DNA from: Pseudactinotalea terrae
GTDB taxonomy: Bacteria > Actinomycetota > Actinomycetes > Actinomycetales > Beutenbergiaceae
Direction of reading: 5' to 3'
NCBI RefSeq assembly: GCF_009733845.1
Contig: NZ_WNXZ01000002.1
Coordinates: forward strand, 647,828 to 711,827
Length of the DNA: 64,000 nucleotides
Shown one piece after another: positions 55,003-63,406 of this stretch. Both the position numbers and the translations under genes were made by a program. Numbering within the stretch: the stretch's first letter is position 1; every line of letters begins with the position of its first letter. The notes beneath the pieces are model-generated. The model ran no database searches. It was given only the letters and a program-made list of their open reading frames with translations, and was not told the DNA's origin.

Positions 55003-56318
55003 TCGTCGACTGGTTGCTTGTCTTGCTGGGTGTCGTGCTCACGGCCGGCACATTCGTCTTCGTCGCATCCGAGTTCTCGCTCGTTGCGCTCGACCCCACT
55101 GCGGTGGATCGCCGGGTCGCCGAGGGCGACAAGCGCGCTCCCGGCGTCGCCAAGGCTCTGCGCGAGCTGTCCACTCAGCTCTCCGGCGCACAGGTCGGCA
55201 TCACGCTGACGACCATCCTGCTCGGGTACACGGCGCAGTCCGCGATCTCGAACCTGTTGGGCGCGGTGCTGGCGTCGGCTGCGCTCGCCGAGGCGGTCGC
55301 GACCGCGATCGCGGTGGTCGCCAGCCTCATCATCGTCAACACCTTCTCGATGGTGTTCGGCGAGCTGATCCCGAAGAACTGGGCGATCTCGGAGCCGATG
55401 AGGGTCGCCGGCCTGATCACGCCTGCGCAGCGGGGGTTCACCGCCGCGCTGCGACCGGTGATCATCGGGCTGAACTCCTCGGCCAACTGGGTGCTGCGCA
55501 AGTTCGGCATCGAGCCGCGCGAGGAGCTCAGCGGTGCCCGATCGGCACCCGAGCTCGCCTCGCTCGTGCGCCACTCCGCCGCCGCCGGGACCCTGGACGT
55601 CAGCACAGCCGCGCTGCTCACGCGCTCGATCGGGCTGGGCTCGCTCACCGCGACCGACGTGATGACCGACCGGATGCGGCTCGCGACGATGTCACCGGGC
55701 GACACCGCGGCCGATGTGATCGCGCGGGCACGGGAGACCGGGCACTCGCGGTTCCCGGTGATCGAGGACTCGCCCGACGAGGTGGTCGGGCTGGTGCACC
55801 TGCGCCGGGCTGTGGCGGTGCCGTTCGATCGGCGCGACACGGTGCCGGTCGGCGCTCTGATGGACGACGCGCCCCGCGTCCCCGAGACGATCCGGCTCGC
55901 GCCGCTGCTGCTCGAGCTGCGCGAGTTCGGCCACCAGATGGCCGTCGTCGTCGACGAGTACGGCGGCACCTCCGGTGCTGTCACGCTCGAGGACGTCGTC
56001 GAGGAGCTCGTGGGTGACGTCGCCGACGAGCACGACCCTCGCCGTCGTCCGGTGCTGGTGGGTGGTGAGCGCACCTGGGTGGTCGCGGGAACGCTGCGAC
56101 CCGACGAGCTCCATCACGAGACGGGCCTCGTCGTGCCCGACGAGGCGCCCTACGAGACCCTCGGTGGTCTGGTGATGACCTCACTCGGTCGCTTGCCGCG
56201 CGTCGGCGACGAGGTGAGCCTCCCGGGTGTGCACCTGCGCGTCGAGCGGATGGACGGCCGTCGGGTCGACTCCATCCGGGTGACGGCGGTCGATGACGAT
56301 CCGGAGGGCGAGGAATGA
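54999..56318 (+). CDS. CNNM/HlyC-CorC-type CBS membrane protein 1
   Basis: A 439-aa protein. The N-terminal DUF21/CNNM membrane domain (about residues 1-150) has the conserved FVASEFSLVAL and FSMVFGELIPKNWAI. Two CBS domains (about 215-335) include VVVDEYGGTSGAVTLEDVVEELVG, and a CorC_HlyC domain ends the protein (about 355-430). The family is linked to magnesium or cobalt export and cell-envelope stress. The GTG start overlaps the 13-codon leader ORF. It is co-translated with the second paralogue. Confidence 0.9.
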   Translation: MIVDWLLVLLGVVLTAGTFVFVASEFSLVALDPTAVDRRVAEGDKRAPGVAKALRELSTQLSGAQVGITLTTILLGYTAQSAISNLLGAVLASAALAEAVATAIAVVASLIIVNTFSMVFGELIPKNWAISEPMRVAGLITPAQRGFTAALRPVIIGLNSSANWVLRKFGIEPREELSGARSAPELASLVRHSAAAGTLDVSTAALLTRSIGLGSLTATDVMTDRMRLATMSPGDTAADVIARARETGHSRFPVIEDSPDEVVGLVHLRRAVAVPFDRRDTVPVGALMDDAPRVPETIRLAPLLLELREFGHQMAVVVDEYGGTSGAVTLEDVVEELVGDVADEHDPRRRPVLVGGERTWVVAGTLRPDELHHETGLVVPDEAPYETLGGLVMTSLGRLPRVGDEVSLPGVHLRVERMDGRRVDSIRVTAVDDDPEGEE

Positions 56319-57373
56319 GCATCGGCGCAGGACTGCTGATCGCCGTCCTTCTGCTCGCCGCCAACGCCTTCTTCGTGGGCGCCGAGTTCGCGATCATGTC
56401 CGCACGGCGCTCGCAGATCGAGCCGCTCGCGGAGGAGGGCGTCCGCGGCGCCAAGACCGTGCTGTGGGCGATGGAGCACGTCTCCCTCATGCTCGCGTGC
56501 GCCCAGCTGGGCATCACGGTCTGCTCCACCGGGCTCGGCGTCGTGGCCGAACCGGCGCTGGCGCGACTGGTCGAGGCACCGCTGATCGCGGTCGGCGCGC
56601 CTGCCGAGGCGGCGCACGTCGTCGGGTTCACGCTGGCGCTCGCCATCGTGGTCTACCTGCACGTCGTGCTCGGCGAGATGGTGCCGAAGAACCTCGCTGT
56701 CGCGACTCCGGAGCGCGCCGCGCTCTGGTTCGGCCCGCCGCTGGTGTGGATCAGCCGCGTCGCCTCGCCGGTGATCCGGCTGCTGAACTGGATCGCGAAC
56801 GTGGTGCTGCGGATGCTCGGCGTCGAGCCGAAGGACGAGGTGGCGTCGGCCTTCACCGCCGAGGAGGTCGCCTCGATCGTCGAGCGCTCACGCGCAGAGG
56901 GTGTGCTGGAGGACGAGGTCGGCGTCATCTCCGGTGCGATCGAGTTCTCGGAGGCGACCGCCGGGACGGTGATGGTCGGCCTCGAGGGGCTCACCACGGT
57001 CGGCGTGGGTGCCACCCCCGAGGAGGTGGAGCAGGCGGTGACGCGGACGGGGTACTCGCGCTTCCCGGTCGTCTCGGACGAGGGGACCCCGCTCGGGTAC
57101 CTGCACGTCAAGGACGTGCTGTACGCGACCACGCCGGAGCTGCGCGCGGCGCCGGTGCCCTCGTGGCGGATCCGGCCGATGTCGATGGTGACGCCCGGTG
57201 ACGAGGTCGAGAGCGTGCTGGCGAGCATGCAGGCCAAGGGCGTGCACGTGGCGCTGGTCTCCGCCGAGGGTGGGCCGGCGACCGGGGTCGTCTTCCTCGA
57301 GGACATCCTCGAGGAGCTCGTCGGGGAGGTCCGCGACCTCATGCAACGTGGCCAGCAGTCGCCTCGCAGGTGA
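56315..57373 (+). CDS. CNNM/HlyC-type CBS membrane protein 2
   Basis: A 352-aa paralogue of the upstream gene. The DUF21 domain has FFVGAEFAIMSARRSQIEPLA and HVVLGEMVPKNLAVATPERA. The CBS pair ends at VVFLEDILEELVGEVRD. The C-terminal CorC_HlyC domain is missing (352 vs 439 aa). Overlap by ATGA couples the two, which may form a heteromer. The pairing of a long and a short CNNM gene is common in actinobacteria. Confidence 0.9.
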   Translation: MSIGAGLLIAVLLLAANAFFVGAEFAIMSARRSQIEPLAEEGVRGAKTVLWAMEHVSLMLACAQLGITVCSTGLGVVAEPALARLVEAPLIAVGAPAEAAHVVGFTLALAIVVYLHVVLGEMVPKNLAVATPERAALWFGPPLVWISRVASPVIRLLNWIANVVLRMLGVEPKDEVASAFTAEEVASIVERSRAEGVLEDEVGVISGAIEFSEATAGTVMVGLEGLTTVGVGATPEEVEQAVTRTGYSRFPVVSDEGTPLGYLHVKDVLYATTPELRAAPVPSWRIRPMSMVTPGDEVESVLASMQAKGVHVALVSAEGGPATGVVFLEDILEELVGEVRDLMQRGQQSPRR

Positions 57374-57461
57374 ACAGCGCTCGATCCGCGGTCGGCGCGG
57401 GGCTGGTGTGGTGACCCGCACGGTGCCCGTGAAGAACCTGTGGAAATCGCTCTCCCGGAAC

Positions 57462-57490
57462 TTGGAAGTTGACCAGTTGTCCGTTACGTT
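57462..57490 (+). promoter_or_regulatory. Candidate promoter of the M23 peptidase gene
   Basis: TTGGAA (57462-57467), 17-nt spacer, TACGTT (57485-57490). A short inverted repeat AACTT-GG-AAGTT overlaps the -35. The leader would be about 70 nt. MtrA-type GTTAC sequence is present once at 57483-57487. Confidence 0.4.
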
Positions 57491-57564
57491 TCCGTGATAG
57501 AAGTCCGCCGCGGGGGTCGGACGCCCAAGACAGCTGTGTGTCAGAGCCTGGTGGAGTTGGTGAT

Positions 57565-58656
57565 TTGAGCGAGGAGAACGAGAACGCCGTGACGGCGTTC
57601 CCGACCCGTCGCGCCATGCGTGAGGCCGAGCGTCGCGCTGCCCGTGCCCAGCGCGAGCAGGCCGCTCCGGCCACGACAACCCCCGCCGCGAACGAGACTC
57701 CTGCCGTTCGTGCGGAGGTTGCTTCCGCTTCTGCTCCCGCTACCGAAGCGGACGCCGCCACGCAGGTGCCCGCCGAGGGCACCGCCGCGGCCGGCACGCC
57801 CCACGGGCCTGCACCGCGCTTCGCACGGTCGGCGTCCGCTGCCGGTCCGCTCACGCCCCGTCAGAAGCTCACCCAGCGCTGGCTGCCCCGAGTGGCGGTC
57901 CTGGGCTGCCTCGCCGTCGCCACCACGGCGATCCCGCTCAGCGGGGCTGCGACGCCGACGTCGGGCGCCACCACCGGATCGACCTTTGCGGCCAACAGCG
58001 CGCTCGATGTGCTGGCCGCCGAGCAGGTCGACGGCACGGACGCGTTCGACACGGGCGGCTCGTTCGCAGCAGACCCGCTCGCGGCGGCTCGCACGCTGCT
58101 GAGCGCCGGTCGTACCGATGGTCGTGACGATGTCCTGCAGTGCGGCAGCGCGCAGCTCGAGGCCAACGGTCAGGTGGCCGCCAGCGCCACCACCGAGCCT
58201 GTCGAGATCATGATGCCGTTGACGACCGGCAGCTACAAGCTCACCTCTCAGTACGGCTATCGCTGGGGTGGGATGCACGAGGGCCTCGACATGGCCGCGC
58301 CGCTGGGCACCCCGATCCACGCGGCTGCCGCGGGCGAGGTCACCTACGTCGGGTACGGCCTGGGTGGCCGCAGCGGCATGATCATCGTCCTCAAGCACGA
58401 GGTCGACGGCGAGATCTTCTGGACCTGGTACATCCACATGTATCCCGACGGGATCTTCGTGGAGCAGGGCCAGAGCGTCGCCGCCGGTGAGGTCATCGGC
58501 GAGGTCGGCTCCTATGGCAACTCGACCGGCCCGCACCTGCACTTCGAGGTGCACGTGGACAGCGAGATGACCACGGTCAACCCGGCGATATGGCTCGAGA
58601 GCCACGATGCTGCGCCGCTGACCGCCGAGAACCTCGCCTGCGCCGCCACCGAGTAG
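57565..58656 (+). CDS. M23-family (LytM) peptidoglycan endopeptidase
   Basis: A 363-aa protein. The cytoplasmic N-terminus is basic and A/P-rich, with a membrane helix or uncleaved signal near residues 108-130 (VAVLGCLAVATTAIPLSGAA). The M23 domain (about 215-345) has zinc ligands H238 and D242 (MHEGLDMAAPLG) and the HLH motif H324-H326 (GPHLHFEVH). It cuts peptide crosslinks in the wall. TTG 57565 is preferred because GGTGGAG lies 8 nt upstream; GTG 57589 is the alternative. Confidence 0.88.
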   Translation: MSEENENAVTAFPTRRAMREAERRAARAQREQAAPATTTPAANETPAVRAEVASASAPATEADAATQVPAEGTAAAGTPHGPAPRFARSASAAGPLTPRQKLTQRWLPRVAVLGCLAVATTAIPLSGAATPTSGATTGSTFAANSALDVLAAEQVDGTDAFDTGGSFAADPLAAARTLLSAGRTDGRDDVLQCGSAQLEANGQVAASATTEPVEIMMPLTTGSYKLTSQYGYRWGGMHEGLDMAAPLGTPIHAAAAGEVTYVGYGLGGRSGMIIVLKHEVDGEIFWTWYIHMYPDGIFVEQGQSVAAGEVIGEVGSYGNSTGPHLHFEVHVDSEMTTVNPAIWLESHDAAPLTAENLACAATE

Positions 58657-58717
58657 CGGAACGGGCGCGGCCCGCCGCCACCCGATCGGGTTGTGGCTGC
58701 CGGCGTTCGTCGGTGGA

Positions 58718-59638
58718 TCAGCTCAGCTGCATGCCCCACCGGACGGTGTGGGACTCACCCGGCTGGAGGGTGATGAGGTGGTCGCCGGTGCGGAACGCGT
58801 CGGCGACACAGGTCATCGGCTCGGCTGCGAGCCCGGTGCGCCGAGCGTCGACCGCAGCAACCTGGTCGCCCGAGCACATCTGCCAGCAGTCCATCGAGTC
58901 GTCCATCCAGACGGCCGCCGTGCGGCCGTCGGAACCGCGCAGCCGCAGCCAGGACAGGCCGTCGGCCTCGCGGGTGGCGTCGACGAACGCGTCGTCGAGC
59001 TCGGTCGTGCCGAGCCGGCGGGGCTCGCGGAAGTCGAAGCGCTCCGGGAGCGGCTCGACGCCGGTGGGCAGCAGACGATCGTCCGTCGGGATCCAGGACT
59101 CGGCGTCGAGCTGCAGCACGGCGTCGTCGAGCGACCCCGGACCGGGGGAGAGCCACGGGTGGAACCCGACCCCGTACGGGGCTGCCGTGGATCCCAGGTT
59201 CGTCGTGGTGAGCGTGATCGCCAGCCCACCCGCGCCGTCGAGCGCGTAGGTGATGACCACACGCAGCGGGTGCGGGTAGCCCGGGATGGGCACGGTGTCG
59301 AGCGACAGCGTTGCCGAGGTGTCGTCGTGCTCCTCGAGGGTCCAGCGCTGCCACACGACGAGCCCGTGCAGCGCCGTGCCGCGCTGCGGCTCGGTGATCG
59401 GCAGCTGACGATCCTCGCCGTCGAAGGTGTACTGGCCGTCACGGATCCGATTCGGCCACGGCACCAGCACCGCGCCGTTCGAGGCGGGCGGCAGCTCGTC
59501 CTCCGGGAAGCTGACGATGACATCCCGGCCGCCGACCGAGAACTGGCGCAGCGTGGCGCCTACCTCGGTGATGACGGCCTCGTCAGAGCCTGCGGACAGA
59601 GCGACCTGGAACCCGGTGGGCGGAGCAGCGTTCGTCAC
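58718..59638 (-). CDS. Aldose 1-epimerase family protein
   Basis: A 306-aa mutarotase-fold enzyme. Blocks are GATLRQFSVGGRDVIVSFPEDE, VPWPNRIRDGQYTFDG, GTALHGLVVWQRW (conserved His), YGVGFHPWLSPGPG (second His) and a late glutamate in the CVADAFRTG region. It interconverts sugar anomers. GTG 59638 is leaderless from TAGTGT (59646-59651, minus strand), 7 nt upstream. It stands alone, convergent with the M23 gene. Confidence 0.88.
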   Translation of the reverse strand: MTNAAPPTGFQVALSAGSDEAVITEVGATLRQFSVGGRDVIVSFPEDELPPASNGAVLVPWPNRIRDGQYTFDGEDRQLPITEPQRGTALHGLVVWQRWTLEEHDDTSATLSLDTVPIPGYPHPLRVVITYALDGAGGLAITLTTTNLGSTAAPYGVGFHPWLSPGPGSLDDAVLQLDAESWIPTDDRLLPTGVEPLPERFDFREPRRLGTTELDDAFVDATREADGLSWLRLRGSDGRTAAVWMDDSMDCWQMCSGDQVAAVDARRTGLAAEPMTCVADAFRTGDHLITLQPGESHTVRWGMQLS

Positions 59639-59645
59639 CCGAACG

Positions 59646-59651
59646 ACACTA
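59646..59651 (-). promoter_or_regulatory. Leaderless -10 (TAGTGT) of the aldose epimerase gene
   Basis: Minus-strand TAGTGT-CGTTCGG-GTG (59638), the standard leaderless arrangement. Confidence 0.5.
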
Positions 59652-60146
59652 CCGACTCGCTGGACGGCGTGCGGGAGCGTGTTGAGGCGTGAGCGGGCCC
59701 CGCTCGACCGCACCCAGCGTGACTGCAGTGCCATGCGGGCAGCTGCGTCAACAGGCCGAGGTCGTGTGCGTGATGTGAGCGCCACCAGGGCGATGGAGTC
59801 ACGCGTGGCCTCGCTCCGCGTCGGTGCCCCCGGCTGGATGCGAAACAGTACAGGCGGTCCGTCTCGTTACTGGGCTCATCGCTGCGAAGATGCCTGTGAC
59901 GAGCCGGCGGCGACAAGCGAGCCCGCGCCACGCTCGCCAAGGTGCCCAAGCCGACGACCGAAGGACCGACCCTCGCGCCGGTGCTGTGGCATGCGGACGA
60001 GACCTGCATCGCGCCACGGCCAGGCCGGCTAGCGACCCTGAGACGAGCGAGTTGTGTGCAGACAGACCGCACCTGTCGGGATCCCCAGACTTGGATTCCG
60101 GGGCCAGCCGCGGCGCTTCGTCGCGCTGCCGTGACCGGGGGGAGGG
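59652..60146. other. 495-bp stretch without a recognisable gene
   Basis: Short open frames exist on both strands, but none has a supported start, a conserved domain or a clean third-position bias. One plus-strand segment near 59920-60040 (ending HADETCIAPRPG) looks coding-like and may be the remnant of a gene. No transposase motif, tRNA or terminator was recognised. It marks the transition to the sparser right-hand region. Confidence 0.4.
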
Positions 60147-60344
60147 TTACTTGCCGAACCTCTTGAATGCTCGGTCCAGATCGTCCAGCGACTGCTGAGC
60201 AGTCTTGCCAGCTCCACCGGTCTCGGTGAGCTTGATGCGGTGCCCGTTGGGGCAACTCTTGGTCGCGCCCGCCGAGATTTCCCGGATAAGCACAGTGAAC
60301 GAGCGGCCGCACTGTGGGCACTCGATTTCGCCGTCGATGTCCAT
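60147..60344 (-). CDS. Small zinc-ribbon-like protein, 65 aa
   Basis: Encodes MDIDGEIECPQCGRSFTVLI and onward: a CxxC pair (CPQC), then a single CPNGH that could complete a metal site, then a helical, charged tail (LDDLDRAFKRFGK). Such short zinc ribbons accompany mobile or phage-derived DNA in actinobacteria; no partner is evident. Its start is supported by the leaderless element TACCGT (60351-60356, minus strand), 6 nt upstream. Confidence 0.7.
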   Translation of the reverse strand: MDIDGEIECPQCGRSFTVLIREISAGATKSCPNGHRIKLTETGGAGKTAQQSLDDLDRAFKRFGK

Positions 60345-60350
60345 GCCGCC

Positions 60351-60356
60351 ACGGTA
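60351..60356 (-). promoter_or_regulatory. Leaderless -10 (TACCGT) of the zinc-ribbon gene
   Basis: Minus-strand TACCGT-GGCGGC-ATG (60344). Confidence 0.55.
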
Positions 60357-60681
60357 GCGGCCGTGGGTGACACTCCCCCTCCCGCGCTCCTCAGCGGCCA
60401 GCGAAGAGGTGTTGCACTTGGAGACCTGTACGGGTTCCGGGACCTCTCGTGGTGGTCATAGCCCCGCCGCACCCGTACCGGCGAGCGTGAATGGAGCAGT
60501 GATTAGGTTGCCCGCGACCGGACGCATCGGTGTCACCCAGGTCGGGCTCTCGCCGGACAATCGAATGGCTGACAGTTGGCGGCCCCGGTCCACTACCCCG
60601 ACTGACGCCAGAATCTAAGCCCGCAGCGCCGGCTCTGCCAAGCTTCCAGGTTACGGAGGCTGCGCGGGAGACCATCGGGCG
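60357..60681. other. 325-bp intergenic stretch
   Basis: No supported gene, repeat or terminator was found here. It lies between the divergent zinc-ribbon gene and the frameshifted gene at 60682. Confidence 0.5.
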
Positions 60682-61114
60682 ATGAGCGACGACGATGCCA
60701 CGTACCGGCCTCTGACGATCGTCCGCGTCGATGACGCAGCATCGGACTACCCATCCTCCCGGAGCGAGAACGAAGTGCACCTCGAGCTGAGTCGCAAGCC
60801 AAGCGATGATGAGTCCGCTGCTATCCGGGCGAGCTGGGGCCAAGTAGATAATCTGGGAGCTGCTGGCTGGCAGCGGCGGGTCGCCGTCGCCGTCAAGGGT
60901 GGACCCGCTGGTCGTCCTCAACACTTCTGTCGAGCGCTTAGCGCACCACCGACAGTGTCTCCTCCAGGCGATCGCTGCTGGTGACGAGGTTGGCCTCGTG
61001 GCGTTCAAAGCAGCGATCCGTGATGCCGAGGACCGGGCGGGCATCGTCAGCACGTGCGCGACGTTGGCGACAGGCTGGGCTGGTAGCACCCGCGGAAGGG
61101 CGCGGGGGACTTGA
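60682..61114 (+). pseudogene. Hypothetical gene split by a +1 frameshift
   Basis: The first frame, from ATG 60682, reads a coherent acidic/basic protein (MSDDDATYRPLTIVRVDDAA to GWQRRVAVAVKG). From about 60895-60903 the sense continues in the next frame (DPLVVLNTSVERLAHHRQCL, QAIAAGDEVGLVAFKAAIRD) and ends at 61114. One extra base in the AAGGGTGG run would explain it. The whole would be about 140 aa, of unknown function, with a helical C-terminal half. It may be a true mutation or a sequencing error. Confidence 0.55.
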
Positions 61115-61118
61115 GGTG

Positions 61119-61937
61119 CTAGTCGAACACGCGATGATCGGTCCACCCACTGCCGGCAGCCCACCCGATCAGACTCACCCCGGATCCCGTGAGCAACCAC
61201 AGGTGACTTATACCGTCTGGGACTGTCGGATCGCGATCTGGCAATCCCTTCGGCTCGAACATCATGACCATGTAGAGCGGGTCTGGGATGGCTCCCTGTC
61301 GCAGGGCCACGGCGAGGTGATGTTCGTCGGCGTCGAACGTCAGCACTTTCGCGAGTCTCCGGCTGATGTGCGGAACCTCGAGCAACTGCTCAACTGCTGC
61401 AGGTAGTCCTTGCAGCGATTCGTCAAGTACCCCTCCGGAGCCGGCCGGGGTGATCATCATCTTCGACCGCTCACCATCGGCTCGGATGGCGGGAACGCTG
61501 GGGTGTCCAATGAGCGATGAGTCGGTCTCCCACGCCAGCCATCGGGCGTCGGGCTCCCGATCGAGCACGTGCCACGGGAGCAACTCCGGGTGTGGGACGT
61601 CATGTGCCTCGCACAGCAGGATGACGGCCTCATAACAGTCGCTGAATCGGGGTAGGTCGTGTGCGTCGCCCACGTTGGCGGACCACCACCACCGCCCGGG
61701 CAAGGGCCAACCGAAGTCCGCCTGCCCAAGTAGCGAGTACGTCTGCTCGACTCCCGACCCGGCGTGACTTGTCACCTCGAGCGCGCCTGTGCGGCCATCC
61801 CCGTAGTGCAACAGGGCGTCGACAGCGCCCTGGCGGCCATCGACATCCCACGCCTGTGGCCGGGCGCCCGTCGCACGCGCTACCGCGACTGCGACGAAGC
61901 GCTCGCGTTCGTCCAGGCCCGAAAGGTCGCTCTCCAT
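61119..61937 (-). CDS. Hypothetical protein, 272 aa
   Basis: A soluble protein beginning MESDLSGLDERERFVAVAVA. The first ~90 residues (DVDGRQGAVDALLHYGDGRTGALEVTSHAG) have a D-x(n)-E-V-T arrangement reminiscent of restriction-endonuclease-like folds, but no full catalytic motif. Tryptophan-rich blocks follow (WWWSANVGDAHDLPR). I do not recognise a family. ATG 61937 has a CATAGT 9 nt upstream on the minus strand. It ends 5 bp from the frameshifted gene's end, convergent with it. Confidence 0.65.
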   Translation of the reverse strand: MESDLSGLDERERFVAVAVARATGARPQAWDVDGRQGAVDALLHYGDGRTGALEVTSHAGSGVEQTYSLLGQADFGWPLPGRWWWSANVGDAHDLPRFSDCYEAVILLCEAHDVPHPELLPWHVLDREPDARWLAWETDSSLIGHPSVPAIRADGERSKMMITPAGSGGVLDESLQGLPAAVEQLLEVPHISRRLAKVLTFDADEHHLAVALRQGAIPDPLYMVMMFEPKGLPDRDPTVPDGISHLWLLTGSGVSLIGWAAGSGWTDHRVFD

Positions 61938-62238
61938 GAGTGGGAGACTATGAGAAGCGAAGGGCCGCGGTGCGTTGCCCACCAGGGTCGTTCGTCGTAG
62001 GGGATCCCGTCTAGTTCCGAAAACCGGTGAGACGCCGTGTACGGCGACGATCGATGTCATCTCTTGCCCCGATGGGCAGCCCACCGCGAGGTCCAAGCCC
62101 GCGCTCAAGCTGCGTCCACCTTGCCGCGACTTGGGGACCCGGGGTGTCCTTGCCAGAGCTACACGTTCGGCTAGGGCATAGTTCGGAGGCAACCGGCGAG
62201 GCAGCGAGGATGCTGTGAGGAAGACTATGGTGAGGCGT
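61938..62238. other. Divergent intergenic region, 301 bp
   Basis: The start region between the 272-aa gene (leftward) and the 66-aa gene (rightward). It holds the leaderless TATGGT (62226-62231) of the rightward gene and CATAGT of the leftward one. No other structure was recognised. Confidence 0.45.
62226..62231 (+). promoter_or_regulatory. Leaderless -10 (TATGGT)
   Basis: TATGGT-GAGGCGT-ATG (62239). The same hexamer and 7-nt spacing occur before the gene at 45942. Confidence 0.5.
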
Positions 62239-62439
62239 ATGTCGAGTGACGCGAAGACGTGGGAAGCCATCGATAAGGCGACGACCCAGTACGAGCAGTA
62301 TCGGACACTCCAGCGGGTTGGAGACCTGGCGGGCGTGCTTCGACAAGAACGCCGGGAGGAGACCCAGGTTGCGCCTCCACGCACCGACTTGCCACTGTCG
62401 CTGGCGTCAGAAGCGAGTCGGCGTGCCGTCCTGGGGTGA
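62239..62439 (+). CDS. Small protein (66 aa) coupled to the SDH_sah gene
   Basis: A charged, mostly helical protein (MSSDAKTWEAIDKATTQYEQ, LQRVGDLAGVLRQERREETQ) with no known domain, cysteine or signal peptide. The start is fixed by TATGGT 7 nt upstream; an upstream ATG at 62228 lies inside that element. Its last 17 bases overlap the GTG start region of the ClpP-fold gene, so the two are probably translationally coupled. It could be an adaptor, substrate or inhibitor of the next protein. Confidence 0.6.
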   Translation: MSSDAKTWEAIDKATTQYEQYRTLQRVGDLAGVLRQERREETQVAPPRTDLPLSLASEASRRAVLG

Positions 62440-63406
62440 GTTAGTTCAAGAGTTTGACCAGCGGGCGCAGCGCGAGCAGGAGGAAGGAGAACAGCCGGGG
62501 GCACACGCCGCCGATAATCGCGACCCAATGGGATGGCTGACCACTTCGCTCACGCAACGAATGGTCGAAATTGGTGCGCTGCGTGACGATCGGAACGTCT
62601 TGTTTTATGCGTCCAGTTTCCTCCAGAAACCCGGTGCCGGGGCGGCGGTCACCTCCATTACACATGAGGACGTAAATGGCCTGATGGCTGTCATCTACGG
62701 CATGGACTACACCAGAGGCCTCACGCTTCTTCTCCATACACCGGGCGGCGTGACAACGGCCGCCGAGTCCTTTGTTGCCTATGTGTGCGCCAAGTTCCCT
62801 GACGTTGAAGTCATCGTCCCAACCTTCGCCTTCTCTGCGGGCACCATGATCGCTGCAGGCTGCGACAGGATATGGATGGGTCGGCAATCGCAACTGGGAC
62901 CGATCGATCCGCAGATGCCGATGCCGTCAACGGGTAGGTTTGTATCGGCTCAGGCTATCGTCGCGCAGTTCGAGAAAGCAACCGCGGAAATAAAGGCGGA
63001 TACCGACACCTCTCTTGCGTATGCACCGATCCTTCAAACGATGGGCCCAGCCCTCGTCCAGGAGGCGCGGGTCTCCCTTCGTTACAGCGAGGACACCGTC
63101 GCAACATGGCTGAGAACGCACATGTTCAGCGGCGATGCTGACGCCGACACGAAGTCGAAGCGGGCAGCACACTTCCTGAATGATCGCGATACGCACCTCG
63201 ATCACAGCCGGCGCATCGACCGTGATTCGGCTCGTGCGCAGGGGCTGACAGTCCTTGACCTAGAGGACAATCAGGATCTGCAGGAGGCCGTACTCACTGC
63301 CTACCACTTGATGACGATTCTGTTTGAGCGGACGCCGTTCGCCAAAGTGATGTACACCCACCTCGGTCAGTCATGGCTCAAGAATTGGGCTCCCACGGGC
63401 GGATAG
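62423..63406 (+). CDS. SDH_sah-type ClpP-fold serine protease-like protein
   Basis: A 327-aa protein of the serine dehydrogenase proteinase (SDH_sah, ClpP/crotonase superfamily) group. Oxyanion motif HTPGG is at 105-109, the putative nucleophile S138 lies in FAFSAGTMIAAGC, and MGRQSQLGPIDPQMP follows. There is no signal peptide. GTG 62423 is chosen because the family-like PSWGELVQEF opens the protein. Codon 7 is TTA (62441), rare in such genomes, and several AT-ending codons follow, suggesting horizontal origin. Family members are poorly characterised. Confidence 0.82.
   Translation: MPSWGELVQEFDQRAQREQEEGEQPGAHAADNRDPMGWLTTSLTQRMVEIGALRDDRNVLFYASSFLQKPGAGAAVTSITHEDVNGLMAVIYGMDYTRGLTLLLHTPGGVTTAAESFVAYVCAKFPDVEVIVPTFAFSAGTMIAAGCDRIWMGRQSQLGPIDPQMPMPSTGRFVSAQAIVAQFEKATAEIKADTDTSLAYAPILQTMGPALVQEARVSLRYSEDTVATWLRTHMFSGDADADTKSKRAAHFLNDRDTHLDHSRRIDRDSARAQGLTVLDLEDNQDLQEAVLTAYHLMTILFERTPFAKVMYTHLGQSWLKNWAPTGG

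Noticed and set aside
57457..57485. ECF-type promoter GGAAC...GTT before the M23 gene
   Set aside because: The spacer is 21 nt, too long for the ECF pattern. The TTGGAA-N17-TACGTT reading is preferred.
57374..57564. Possible c-di-AMP (ydaO) riboswitch before the M23 peptidase gene
   Set aside because: The position fits actinobacterial wall-hydrolase genes and a GACAGCTGTG string is present, but the conserved GGGGUGAAUC-type elements and paired architecture are not visible.
59900..60060. Transposase or integrase remnant
   Set aside because: A coding-like stretch is present, but no DDE, HUH or recombinase motif and no terminal repeats were found.
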